Source: Bacteroidia bacterium
GTDB lineage: Bacteria; Bacteroidota; Bacteroidia; Bacteroidales; BM523
NCBI GenBank assembly: GCA_016209245.1
Contig: JACQWN010000602.1
Coordinates: forward strand, 1-13,330
DNA length: 13,330 bases
Direction of reading: 5' to 3'
Positions 1 to 8,483 of this stretch are shown here, in pieces. A program made the position numbers and the translations under genes. Each line of letters opens with the position of its first letter. Positions within the stretch are counted from its first letter, which is position 1. The notes beneath the pieces were generated by a model, which had not been told where the DNA came from, did not search any database, and saw nothing but the letters and a program-made list of their open reading frames with translations.

Positions 1-2826
1 CTACAGCGAGCATTTCATCGCAAACGAATGTATTATGTAATGGCGGTTCAAATGGACAAGCCACAGCGACACAATCAGGCGGAACAGGCCCATTTGATTA
101 TGTATGGAATGATCCGGCACCGGCACAATCTACAGCAACTGTAACAGGTTTGACGGCGGGAACATGGATAGTAACAATAACTGATGCGAATTTATGTACT
201 TCAACAGCTACTGTAATAATAACCGAACCGGGTGTATTGAGTGCAGTAATATCTTCGGCAACCAATGTAAGTTGCAATGGAGCTTCGACAGGCTCAGCCA
301 CCGTTGCTGTAGCCGGCGGAACATCGTCATATAGTTATGTATGGAATGATCCTGCACCGGCACAGTCCACAGCCACTGTGACGGGTTTAACAGTGGGAAC
401 ATGGACAGTAACGGTAACCGATGCAAATAATTGTACAACAACGGCGACAGCCAATATAACAGAGCCGGCCGCCTTAACCACCACCATAACAGGCACAGGT
501 GCGTTATGTAATGGCAACAGTGATGGAACGTCAACAGTAACAGCTTCAGGTGGCACATCGCCATATACATACCTTTGGGATGCAGCGGCAGGCAATCAAT
601 CAACGCCCACAGCAAGTGGATTAGGGACCGGGATGTATTCGGTAACAGTAACTGATGCGAACAGTTGCACAACGACAAACAGCTATACGGTAACTGAACC
701 ATTGGTATTAACAGCCACACCATCGAGTACAAATTCGACATGCGGAGCATCAAATGGGACAGCTTCAGTAAGTGTAACAGGCGGAACAGGTGGCTATAGT
801 TATGACTGGTCACCGAACGGATACACAGGCGATGGAACAAATATCTATTCAAATCTTCCATCGGGTTCATATACAATAACAGTGACCGATGGAAATAGCT
901 GTACTGAAGTTCAAACAATAATTGTAAGCAATTCCGACGGGCCTACAGCGAGCATTTCATCGCAAACGAATGTATTATGTAATGGCGGTTCAAATGGACA
1001 AGCCACAGCGACACAATCAGGCGGAACAGGCCCGTATAGTTATGTATGGAATGATCCTGTACCGGCACAGTCCACAGCCAGTGTGACAGGTTTAACAGCG
1101 GGAACATGGACAGTAACAGTAACTGATGCTAATTTATGTACTTCCACAGCAACAGTAACAATAACCGAACCGGGTGCATTGAGTGCAGTAATATCTTCGG
1201 CAACGAATGTAGGTTGTAATGGGGCTTCGACAGGATCAGCCACCGTTGCTGTAGCCGGCGGAACATCGTCATATAATTATGTATGGAATGATCCTGCACC
1301 GGCACAGTCCACAGCCACTGTGACCGGCTTAACAGCAGGTACATGGACGGTAACAGTCACCGATGCCAATAATTGTACAACAACGGCGACAGCCAATATT
1401 ACACAACCGGTGGCATTAACAACCACTATAGCCGGTACCGGTGCGTTATGTAATAGTAATAGTGATGGAACGTCAACAATAACACCTTCAGGCGGTACAT
1501 TGCCATATACATACTTATGGGATGCGGCGGCAGGTAATCAATCAACGCCCACAGCGAGTGGATTAGGAGCTGGGACGTATTCGGTAACAGTAACCGATGC
1601 GAACAGTTGCACAGCGACAAACAGCTATACGGTAACTGAACCGTCAGCTTTAACAGCTACACCATCGAGTACAAATTCGACATGCGGAACATCAAACGGG
1701 ACTGCTTCTGTAAGCGTATCAGGCGGAATAGGTGCATATAGCTATGACTGGTCGCCTGATGGATACACAGGTGATGGAACAAATACATATTCAGCTCTTC
1801 CATCAGGTTCTTACACAATAACAGTAACCGATGGAAATAGCTGTACTGAAGTTCAAACAATTACAGTAAGCAATTCCGACGGGCCTACAGCGAACATCTT
1901 ATCACAGACGAATGTATTATGTAATGGGGATACGAATGGAGAAGCCACAGCGACACAATCAGGCGGCACAGGAACATATAGTTACGTATGGAACGATCCT
2001 GCACCGGCTCAGTCCGCAGCCACAGTAACAGGTTTGACGGCAGGAACATGGACAGTTACAGTAACAGATATTAGTTCATGTACTTCCACAGCAACAGTAA
2101 CGATAACCGAACCCGGTGTATTGAGTGCTGTAATTTCTTCAGCAACGAATGTGAGCTGCAATGGGGCTTCGACAGGTTCAGCCACCGTTGCTGTAGCCGG
2201 CGGAACTTCATCATATAATTATATATGGAATGATCCTGCACCGGCTCAGTCCACAGCCACAGTAACAAGTTTAACAGCGGGTACATGGACAGTAACAGTA
2301 ACCGATGCAAATAATTGTACAACAACGGCAACAGCCAATATAACTGAACCGACCGTCTTAACCACCACCATAACAGGAACGGATGCATTATGTAATGGCA
2401 ATAGTGATGGAACATCAACAATAACGCATTCAGGTGGCACATCGCCATATACATACCTTTGGGATGCGGCGGCAGACAATCAATCAACGCCTACAGCGAG
2501 TGGATTAGGAGCTGGGACGTATTCGGTAACAGTAACCGATGCGAATGGTTGCACTGCGACAAACAGTTACACAATAGCGGAACCGGTAACACTTACAGCA
2601 ACACAATCGAGTACAAATTCTACCTGTGGGTCCTCTAATGGTACAGCTTCAATAAATGTATCCGGCGGTACGACTGCCTATTCATACGACTGGTCGCCTG
2701 ACGGATACACCGGCGATGGAACCGGCACCTATTCCGATCTTCCTTCGGGTTCCTATACAGTATCAGTGACTGATGCAAATGGCTGCACTATACAACAAGC
2801 TATCACTGTATTTAACTCTAATGGTC
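1..2826 (+). repeat. Three tandem 942-bp higher-order units in the adhesin gene
   Basis: Unit boundaries fall at 1, 943 and 1885, with the array ending at 2826. The phase marker (c-t-acagcg, coding T-A-S/N-I) recurs at exactly 942-bp steps, and at 2827 as the start of diverged sequence. Each unit encodes four different SprB repeats, opening with L-C-N-G-G/D, S/G-C-N-G-A-S-T-G, L-C-N-x-N-S-D-G and T-C-G-x-S-N-G, 314 codons in all. Bases 1-91 and 943-1033 are identical, whereas unit 3 differs in the same stretch and its fourth repeat is the most diverged. The array may extend upstream of the window. Confidence 0.95.
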
Positions 2827-5800
2827 CGACAGCGAGCATTGCATCTCAGGTTAATGTTTCTTGTAATGGTGGTAACGATGGTCAGGCTATGGTTTCTCAG
2901 ACCGGAGGAACATCTCCTGTTAGTTATTTGTGGTCTGGCGGTGCCGGGACAGATTCAACAGCAACCGGTCTGTCAGTAGGAACTTATACTGTTACAGTAA
3001 GTGATGCAATTCTATGCACTTCAGTTGCATCGGTAACAATTACAGAACCTGTATCGCTTACAGCAATCATTAGTTCGTCTTCAAATGTCAGTTGTAATGG
3101 AGGAAATGATGGCAGTGCGTCTGTTTCAGCATCAGGTGGAACATCACCGTATAATTATCTGTGGCCAGGAGGTATAACCACAGATACAATTACGGGATTA
3201 AGCCAGGGAAGCTATACAGTAACTGTAACTGACAATAATAACTGTACAATTACAGCTACTGCCACTATTGCTGAACCCACCGGCTTAACAACATCAACAA
3301 CAGAAACTGATGTATATTGTTATAATGGGTCGGATGGAACAGCCACAGTATCAGCATCAGGCGGAACACCTTCATATTCTTATCAATGGGATGCAGGAGC
3401 AGGTAGCCAATCAACGCCCACAGCAACCGGACTTTCAGCAGGGACATATTTTGTAACTGTTACCGATGCGTCAGGATGTTCAACAATTGATTCAGCTATT
3501 GTCGGACAACCGACTCAACTTTCATTATCAGCTACCGGTATTGATGCTACAGGTGCAGGTATATGCGACGGACAAGCGACAGCAACAGTAAACGGAGGCA
3601 TCTCTCCTTATACTTATTTATGGAGTAATGGCGGACAAACCACAATAACTGCCACCGGCTTATGTGCTGGTATTTATACTGTAACTGTCACTGATGATAA
3701 CGGTTGCACTGAAGTTGCCACTGTTACTATTCTTGAACCTGGCTCCATCATTGCATCAATTACATCAATAGTCAACACAACATGCAATGGTTATTGCGAT
3801 GGTTCAGCAACTGTATCAGTGAGCGGAGGCATTCCTCCATATATTTACCTTTGGTCTTCCGGAGGAACCGACTCGGTTGCTATAGGATTATGTGCAGGTG
3901 ATTATTTTGTCACTGTATCAGATAATAATGGCTATTCTTCTATAGCAACAGCAACAATCATCCAACCGACTATTTTAAGTGCACTCATTACATCCACAAG
4001 TGATGCCAGTTGTAATGGAGGAAATGATGGAAGCGCTACCGTTCTCGCTTCCGGAGGCACTCCTGCATATTCTTATCTCTGGCCTGATGGAAATACTTCA
4101 ACAACGGATACTGGTCTTGGTCAAGGTTCTTATAATGTCACAGTCACTGATAGTCAACTTTGTACAACAACTGCTACTGCAAATATTAATCAACCTGTAG
4201 TTTTGACTGCCAACATCAACGTTCAGTCAAATGTCAGTTGTCAGGGAGGAAATAACGGAAGTGCTACGGTTTTTGTTTCCGGCGGAACATTACCCTATAG
4301 TTATCTGTGGGATGACCCGGCCCCTCAACAAACCGACCAGCTCGCAATAAATCTGTCAGCAGGAACTTACCATGTTACTGTTACCGACGGTAATTTATGT
4401 ACAACAACAGATACTGTAATAATAAATGAACCGGCTTTACTAACATCTTCAACCACAAGCACGGATGTCAGTTGTTATAACGGAAATGACGGACAAGCAG
4501 TTGTATTACCTGCCGGCGGAACTTTACCTTATACAGTATATTGGAATACTTCTGATACAACCTTTATTATTAACGGTTTATCAGTCGGAAATTATTTTGT
4601 AACGGTAACTGATGCTCAGGGTTGTACAACGGCAAACTCTGTAATTATTGGGCAACCCTCAAATGTAAGCGGAACAATTAACACTATTGATGCACATTGC
4701 GGTCAACCTGACGGTTCTGCTATAGTAACTGCTGGCGGAGGAACAGGCCCATATACATATCTATGGAATGACCCGCTATCTCAAACATCTGCAACATTAA
4801 GCAATGTTCCGGCAGGTATTTATGAGGTTACAATTACTGATTCTTATGGCTGTACAGCTATTACTACTGGAAATATTGGAAATCAGGGCGGGGTTGTTTC
4901 TTCCATAACTACAGTAAATAATATTACTTGCTATGGTTTATGCAACGGAAGCCTGACTGTATCTGCAACAGGCGGAACTCCACCGTATCAGTATTTCTGG
5001 AACGATCCTATGACTCAAACCACAGCAACAGCAACCGGATTATGCGCCGGGAATTATATCGTATCTGTAATTGACCTTAACAGTTGTATATCTATTTCGT
5101 CCGATTCTGTTACTGAACCGGCCGTGCTTATTGCGAATATTTCTGAAACAGGAAATGTTTCATGCTTTGGCGGAAGCGATGGATATGCTGTTGTACAGGG
5201 AACAGGCGGAATTTTACCTTATACATATACATGGAATGGTGGTACAACACCGACAAATGATACAACAAACAACTTAATGACAGGCGCTTATTATGTCACA
5301 ATTACTGATTTTAACGGTTGTTCTGACATTGATACTACAGTAGTGGTTCAGCCGCCACCTCTTGCAATAAATATGGGTTCTGTAAATGAAAATTGTAATC
5401 AGGGAAATGGAATCGCTTTTGTTATGGCATCAGGCGGAACTGCAACGGTTGATTATGGATATTCCTGGAGCGGAGGAACTAATCCGAATACCAGTGCAAT
5501 TGCTAATCTTTCTCAAAATACATATTTTGTGACAGTTACCGACGATAATGGATGTTCCATTACAGGTTCCGTAATAGTCGGAAATATTCCGGCAGGCGTT
5601 CCTTCCATTGCATCCTCATCCGATATTTCATGCTTTGGCTTGTGCGATGGACAGGCAACCTTATCATACAGCGGCGGACCAGGCCCGTTAGTATATTCAT
5701 GGAATACGATTCCTGCTCAAACTACGGCAACCGCCACAAATTTATGCCCCGGCTCATACACCGTGAATATTACTGATGGTAATAACTGTATAACATCAAC

Positions 5801-8483
5801 ATCTGTAATTATCAACACTCCGGATTCTCTGTCTGTTACGCTAAGTTCTATGGAGCCGGAATGTTATGGAGGTAACAATGGTTCGATTTTAGCTTCCCCG
5901 ACAGGCGGAACTATACCTTATAGTTATCTATGGAGCAGTCTTCAGATTACACAGATAGCCTCAGGTTTATATTCAGGGATTTATTCCGTTACAGTCACCG
6001 ATAGTAGTAATTGCCAGGTTGTTGAAAGTATTGAAATCATTAATCCTCCGGCTATAATGCTTTCGGCTGTAATAACTAATGCTAATTGCAACCAAGCTGA
6101 CGGTGCATTAAATCTGACAGTTGAGAATGCTGCACTGCCTGTTACATATTCATGGGCAGGACCCGGTGGTTTTACATCGTCCAATCAAAATTTGAACAAT
6201 GTTTTTGCAGGTAACTATTCAGTTACAGTTATTGATTTCAAAAATTGTCAGGCAGTTGCATCATGGGATATTAATAATGAGTCCGGTCCGACAACCAGCA
6301 TTATAGATTCATTAACGATTAGCGCCTCCTGCAACGGAGCTTGTGATGGCACTGCTACTGTCGCTGTTTCCGGAGGAACTCCTCCTTACACGTATTTATG
6401 GAATGATGCTTTTTTGCAAGTGACACCAATTGCAAATAATCTTTGTACAGGAACTTACAGTGTGGCAGTTATGGATAGCAACGGTTGTGTTTCTATCTCA
6501 ACAGTAAACATAACCGAACCGGCTGAATTGAATATTCTGGTGATAAAGACAGATCCACTATGTAATAACTCCTGCGATGGAACAGTTACTGCACTTGTAA
6601 CAGGCGGAACAATTCCTTATACATATCTTTGGTCAGGTATTAATGCAACTGATCAGACAGTTGGTTCGTTGTGCGCCGGTTTTTATAATGTTTTTGTGTC
6701 AGATGCCAATAATTGCCAGATTTCGGGCAACACAACCCTTTTTGAACCGCCATTTATTTCCATATTAACAACTGTTGAAAATACAGGTTGTTACAATACC
6801 TGTGACGGACAGATTACCGCCTCACCTGCCGGCGGAACAGGAACATTCACGTATTATTGGAATGATCCTAATACACAGCAAACCCAGACTGCATCAGGCC
6901 TTTGTGCTGGCACATATTATGTTACCGTAACAGATGGGAACGGTTGTACAGAATCAACATATACAACAGTTAATTCACCTCAAGCAGTTTCCGCACAAAT
7001 AACTAATTATTTTAATCTTAGCTGTTATGCTTCGTGCGATGGATATGCAATTGTCGGTGCATCAGGCGGTACAGGCGCCTATACATATGGATGGAGCAAC
7101 GGTTCAACCGAAACATTTATGGAAGACGCTTGTGCAGGGCAGTATGCTGTAACTGTTACCGACGAGAATAGTTGTACTGCAACTGCAAATATTAGTGTTA
7201 CAGAACCGTCCGCTCTTGGTATTGGCTTATTCATCGAGGATGAAAGCTGTTATCAGGCATGCGATGGTGAGGTAACAACAATAGTTACCGGTGGAACATT
7301 GCCATATTCATATATTTGGTCTAATTTTCAAAGCGACCCGGTTGCCATTGATCTTTGTGCGGGTAATATTTCGGTGACTGTCAGCGATGCTCATAACTGT
7401 ACGATTGAAGCCGATGCTGTAATTACAGGGGCGCCTTTCCTTGCTGTGAATTTGAACAGCTTAATCCCGTCTCATTGCGGTCAATCTGATGGAAGCGCTT
7501 CTGTAATTATTAATGGAGGTACGCCTGGTTTTCATTATTCATGGGATGATTTCAATGGACAACCAATCAGCTATTCAACCTTTATTAATAATGTTCCTTC
7601 AGGAGCATATTATTTTGCTGTGATTGACTCTAACGGTTGTTCTGCAAATTATGTGGTTAATATTAACGATATTGATGGACCGGCAATTGACAGTATTGCG
7701 TATTCAATACCTTCATGTTTTGGTTACATTAATGGAACCGCCCAGGTATATGTAAGCGGTGGAACACCTACGTATAATTATATGTGGGATGACACACTGA
7801 ATCAGACTACAAATATTGCTATCGGGCTTCAATCAGGAACATATACAGTTATAGCAACAGATGCAGCAGGATGTAATGTTTCAGGAACTATTACAATTCT
7901 ACAGCCGGCAAACCTGATGGTTGCAGTAGTTGCCAATATTGATGCGAGCTGTAACGGTTCTTGCGATGGTATGGCTATTGTTCAGGCAGGTGGTGGTACT
8001 CAACCCTATTCATTTGTCTGGAGCAATTCAGATACAGGAAACCAAGCACAGAATCTGTGTGCCGGAAGCTATTCGGTTACAGTTACCGATGCTAATGGTT
8101 GTACGAAAATAAAACAATCTTCAATTGGCGAACCGGCTTATATTTCCGTCTTTGCTGATATTACCGATGTTTCGTGCTATGGCGGTTCAGATGGAATTAT
8201 TAACTTGTCTTCTACAGGTGGTATAGGACCATACAGCTATATCTGGCTTACACCTCCCGCTACACAAGGGCCTGTTGCCGCCAACCTGCCGGCAAATGTT
8301 TATGATGTTCTGGTTAGGGATGAAAACAACTGCGAAGTTGCGGCATCGTTTGGCGTTGACCAGCCGGAGCCGGTTACTATCGAATATGTTGCAACAATGA
8401 CATATTGTAATGGTGATAATGGGCTCTTCATCATTTTCTATTGTTGTAGGAAGCATTCCGCCTCCACAGCTCTATTCAATTAA
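3..8483 (+). CDS. Giant SprB-repeat surface adhesin, N-terminal/stalk part (5' partial, frameshifted at 3' end)
   Basis: The frame is open from base 3, so the start codon and any signal peptide lie upstream of the window. The product is about 37 tandem SprB-type repeats of roughly 75-80 residues. Each opens with a Cys-containing motif (C-N-G-x-x-D/N-G), then a GG-T-x-P-Y-x-Y-x-W core, G-x-Y-x-V-T-V-T-D, a second Cys (N-G-C or N-S-C) and an I-x-E-P linker. In known Bacteroidota proteins such repeats form long cell-surface stalks used in gliding or adhesion and exported by T9SS. The first twelve repeats form three near-identical 942-bp units. The genuine frame ends near 8423; the last 20 codons before TAA (8481-8483) do not fit the repeat pattern. 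The matching C-terminus continues in another frame (8410-10011). Family assignment is confident; the target surface or ligand is unknown. Confidence 0.93.
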   Translation, partial: TASISSQTNVLCNGGSNGQATATQSGGTGPFDYVWNDPAPAQSTATVTGLTAGTWIVTITDANLCTSTATVIITEPGVLSAVISSATNVSCNGASTGSATVAVAGGTSSYSYVWNDPAPAQSTATVTGLTVGTWTVTVTDANNCTTTATANITEPAALTTTITGTGALCNGNSDGTSTVTASGGTSPYTYLWDAAAGNQSTPTASGLGTGMYSVTVTDANSCTTTNSYTVTEPLVLTATPSSTNSTCGASNGTASVSVTGGTGGYSYDWSPNGYTGDGTNIYSNLPSGSYTITVTDGNSCTEVQTIIVSNSDGPTASISSQTNVLCNGGSNGQATATQSGGTGPYSYVWNDPVPAQSTASVTGLTAGTWTVTVTDANLCTSTATVTITEPGALSAVISSATNVGCNGASTGSATVAVAGGTSSYNYVWNDPAPAQSTATVTGLTAGTWTVTVTDANNCTTTATANITQPVALTTTIAGTGALCNSNSDGTSTITPSGGTLPYTYLWDAAAGNQSTPTASGLGAGTYSVTVTDANSCTATNSYTVTEPSALTATPSSTNSTCGTSNGTASVSVSGGIGAYSYDWSPDGYTGDGTNTYSALPSGSYTITVTDGNSCTEVQTITVSNSDGPTANILSQTNVLCNGDTNGEATATQSGGTGTYSYVWNDPAPAQSAATVTGLTAGTWTVTVTDISSCTSTATVTITEPGVLSAVISSATNVSCNGASTGSATVAVAGGTSSYNYIWNDPAPAQSTATVTSLTAGTWTVTVTDANNCTTTATANITEPTVLTTTITGTDALCNGNSDGTSTITHSGGTSPYTYLWDAAADNQSTPTASGLGAGTYSVTVTDANGCTATNSYTIAEPVTLTATQSSTNSTCGSSNGTASINVSGGTTAYSYDWSPDGYTGDGTGTYSDLPSGSYTVSVTDANGCTIQQAITVFNSNGPTASIASQVNVSCNGGNDGQAMVSQTGGTSPVSYLWSGGAGTDSTATGLSVGTYTVTVSDAILCTSVASVTITEPVSLTAIISSSSNVSCNGGNDGSASVSASGGTSPYNYLWPGGITTDTITGLSQGSYTVTVTDNNNCTITATATIAEPTGLTTSTTETDVYCYNGSDGTATVSASGGTPSYSYQWDAGAGSQSTPTATGLSAGTYFVTVTDASGCSTIDSAIVGQPTQLSLSATGIDATGAGICDGQATATVNGGISPYTYLWSNGGQTTITATGLCAGIYTVTVTDDNGCTEVATVTILEPGSIIASITSIVNTTCNGYCDGSATVSVSGGIPPYIYLWSSGGTDSVAIGLCAGDYFVTVSDNNGYSSIATATIIQPTILSALITSTSDASCNGGNDGSATVLASGGTPAYSYLWPDGNTSTTDTGLGQGSYNVTVTDSQLCTTTATANINQPVVLTANINVQSNVSCQGGNNGSATVFVSGGTLPYSYLWDDPAPQQTDQLAINLSAGTYHVTVTDGNLCTTTDTVIINEPALLTSSTTSTDVSCYNGNDGQAVVLPAGGTLPYTVYWNTSDTTFIINGLSVGNYFVTVTDAQGCTTANSVIIGQPSNVSGTINTIDAHCGQPDGSAIVTAGGGTGPYTYLWNDPLSQTSATLSNVPAGIYEVTITDSYGCTAITTGNIGNQGGVVSSITTVNNITCYGLCNGSLTVSATGGTPPYQYFWNDPMTQTTATATGLCAGNYIVSVIDLNSCISISSDSVTEPAVLIANISETGNVSCFGGSDGYAVVQGTGGILPYTYTWNGGTTPTNDTTNNLMTGAYYVTITDFNGCSDIDTTVVVQPPPLAINMGSVNENCNQGNGIAFVMASGGTATVDYGYSWSGGTNPNTSAIANLSQNTYFVTVTDDNGCSITGSVIVGNIPAGVPSIASSSDISCFGLCDGQATLSYSGGPGPLVYSWNTIPAQTTATATNLCPGSYTVNITDGNNCITSTSVIINTPDSLSVTLSSMEPECYGGNNGSILASPTGGTIPYSYLWSSLQITQIASGLYSGIYSVTVTDSSNCQVVESIEIINPPAIMLSAVITNANCNQADGALNLTVENAALPVTYSWAGPGGFTSSNQNLNNVFAGNYSVTVIDFKNCQAVASWDINNESGPTTSIIDSLTISASCNGACDGTATVAVSGGTPPYTYLWNDAFLQVTPIANNLCTGTYSVAVMDSNGCVSISTVNITEPAELNILVIKTDPLCNNSCDGTVTALVTGGTIPYTYLWSGINATDQTVGSLCAGFYNVFVSDANNCQISGNTTLFEPPFISILTTVENTGCYNTCDGQITASPAGGTGTFTYYWNDPNTQQTQTASGLCAGTYYVTVTDGNGCTESTYTTVNSPQAVSAQITNYFNLSCYASCDGYAIVGASGGTGAYTYGWSNGSTETFMEDACAGQYAVTVTDENSCTATANISVTEPSALGIGLFIEDESCYQACDGEVTTIVTGGTLPYSYIWSNFQSDPVAIDLCAGNISVTVSDAHNCTIEADAVITGAPFLAVNLNSLIPSHCGQSDGSASVIINGGTPGFHYSWDDFNGQPISYSTFINNVPSGAYYFAVIDSNGCSANYVVNINDIDGPAIDSIAYSIPSCFGYINGTAQVYVSGGTPTYNYMWDDTLNQTTNIAIGLQSGTYTVIATDAAGCNVSGTITILQPANLMVAVVANIDASCNGSCDGMAIVQAGGGTQPYSFVWSNSDTGNQAQNLCAGSYSVTVTDANGCTKIKQSSIGEPAYISVFADITDVSCYGGSDGIINLSSTGGIGPYSYIWLTPPATQGPVAANLPANVYDVLVRDENNCEVAASFGVDQPEPVTIEYVATMTYCNGDNGLFIIFYCCRKHSASTALFN
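2827..8423 (+). repeat. Diverged SprB repeat array
   Basis: About 25 further SprB repeats share the protein pattern but little nucleotide identity, and they use more varied codons than the 942-bp units. Most have the long opening C-x-x-x-x-D/N-G and an E/Q-P linker. A minority, near 4693, 5392, 6086, 7473 and 8406, have a shorter opening (C-G-Q-P-D-G, C-N-Q-G-N-G, C-N-Q-A-D-G, C-G-Q-S-D-G, C-N-G-D-N-G) and a linker without the E/Q-P motif. Confidence 0.85.
8404..8430 (+). other. Frame break inside one SprB repeat (internal deletion or assembly error)
   Basis: Frame 3 reads Y-C-N-G-D-N-G up to 8423 and then becomes nonsense. Frame 1 reads S-S-S-F-S-I-V-V-G-S-I-P from 8425 onward. The left part matches the opening of a short-class repeat and the right part matches the end of the same class just after its second Cys; the codon at 8422-8424 is GGC where TGC would be expected. 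About 45-48 residues of repeat core are therefore missing between them, and the loss is not a multiple of three. Confidence 0.8.

Noticed and set aside
208..918. Long minus-strand open frame (236 codons), and similar ones at 2071-2487, 1129-1344 and 1657-1860
   Set aside because: They are antisense shadows of the repetitive adhesin: they recur once per repeat unit, are Leu/His-rich low-complexity translations and have no family signature.
1..2826. CRISPR array
   Set aside because: The repeats are coding, in frame, hundreds of bases long and without unique spacers.
8404..8430. Programmed +1 frameshift joining the two adhesin frames
   Set aside because: There is no slippery site with a nearby stop, and the repeat core is missing at the junction; a programmed shift would leave the repeat otherwise complete.
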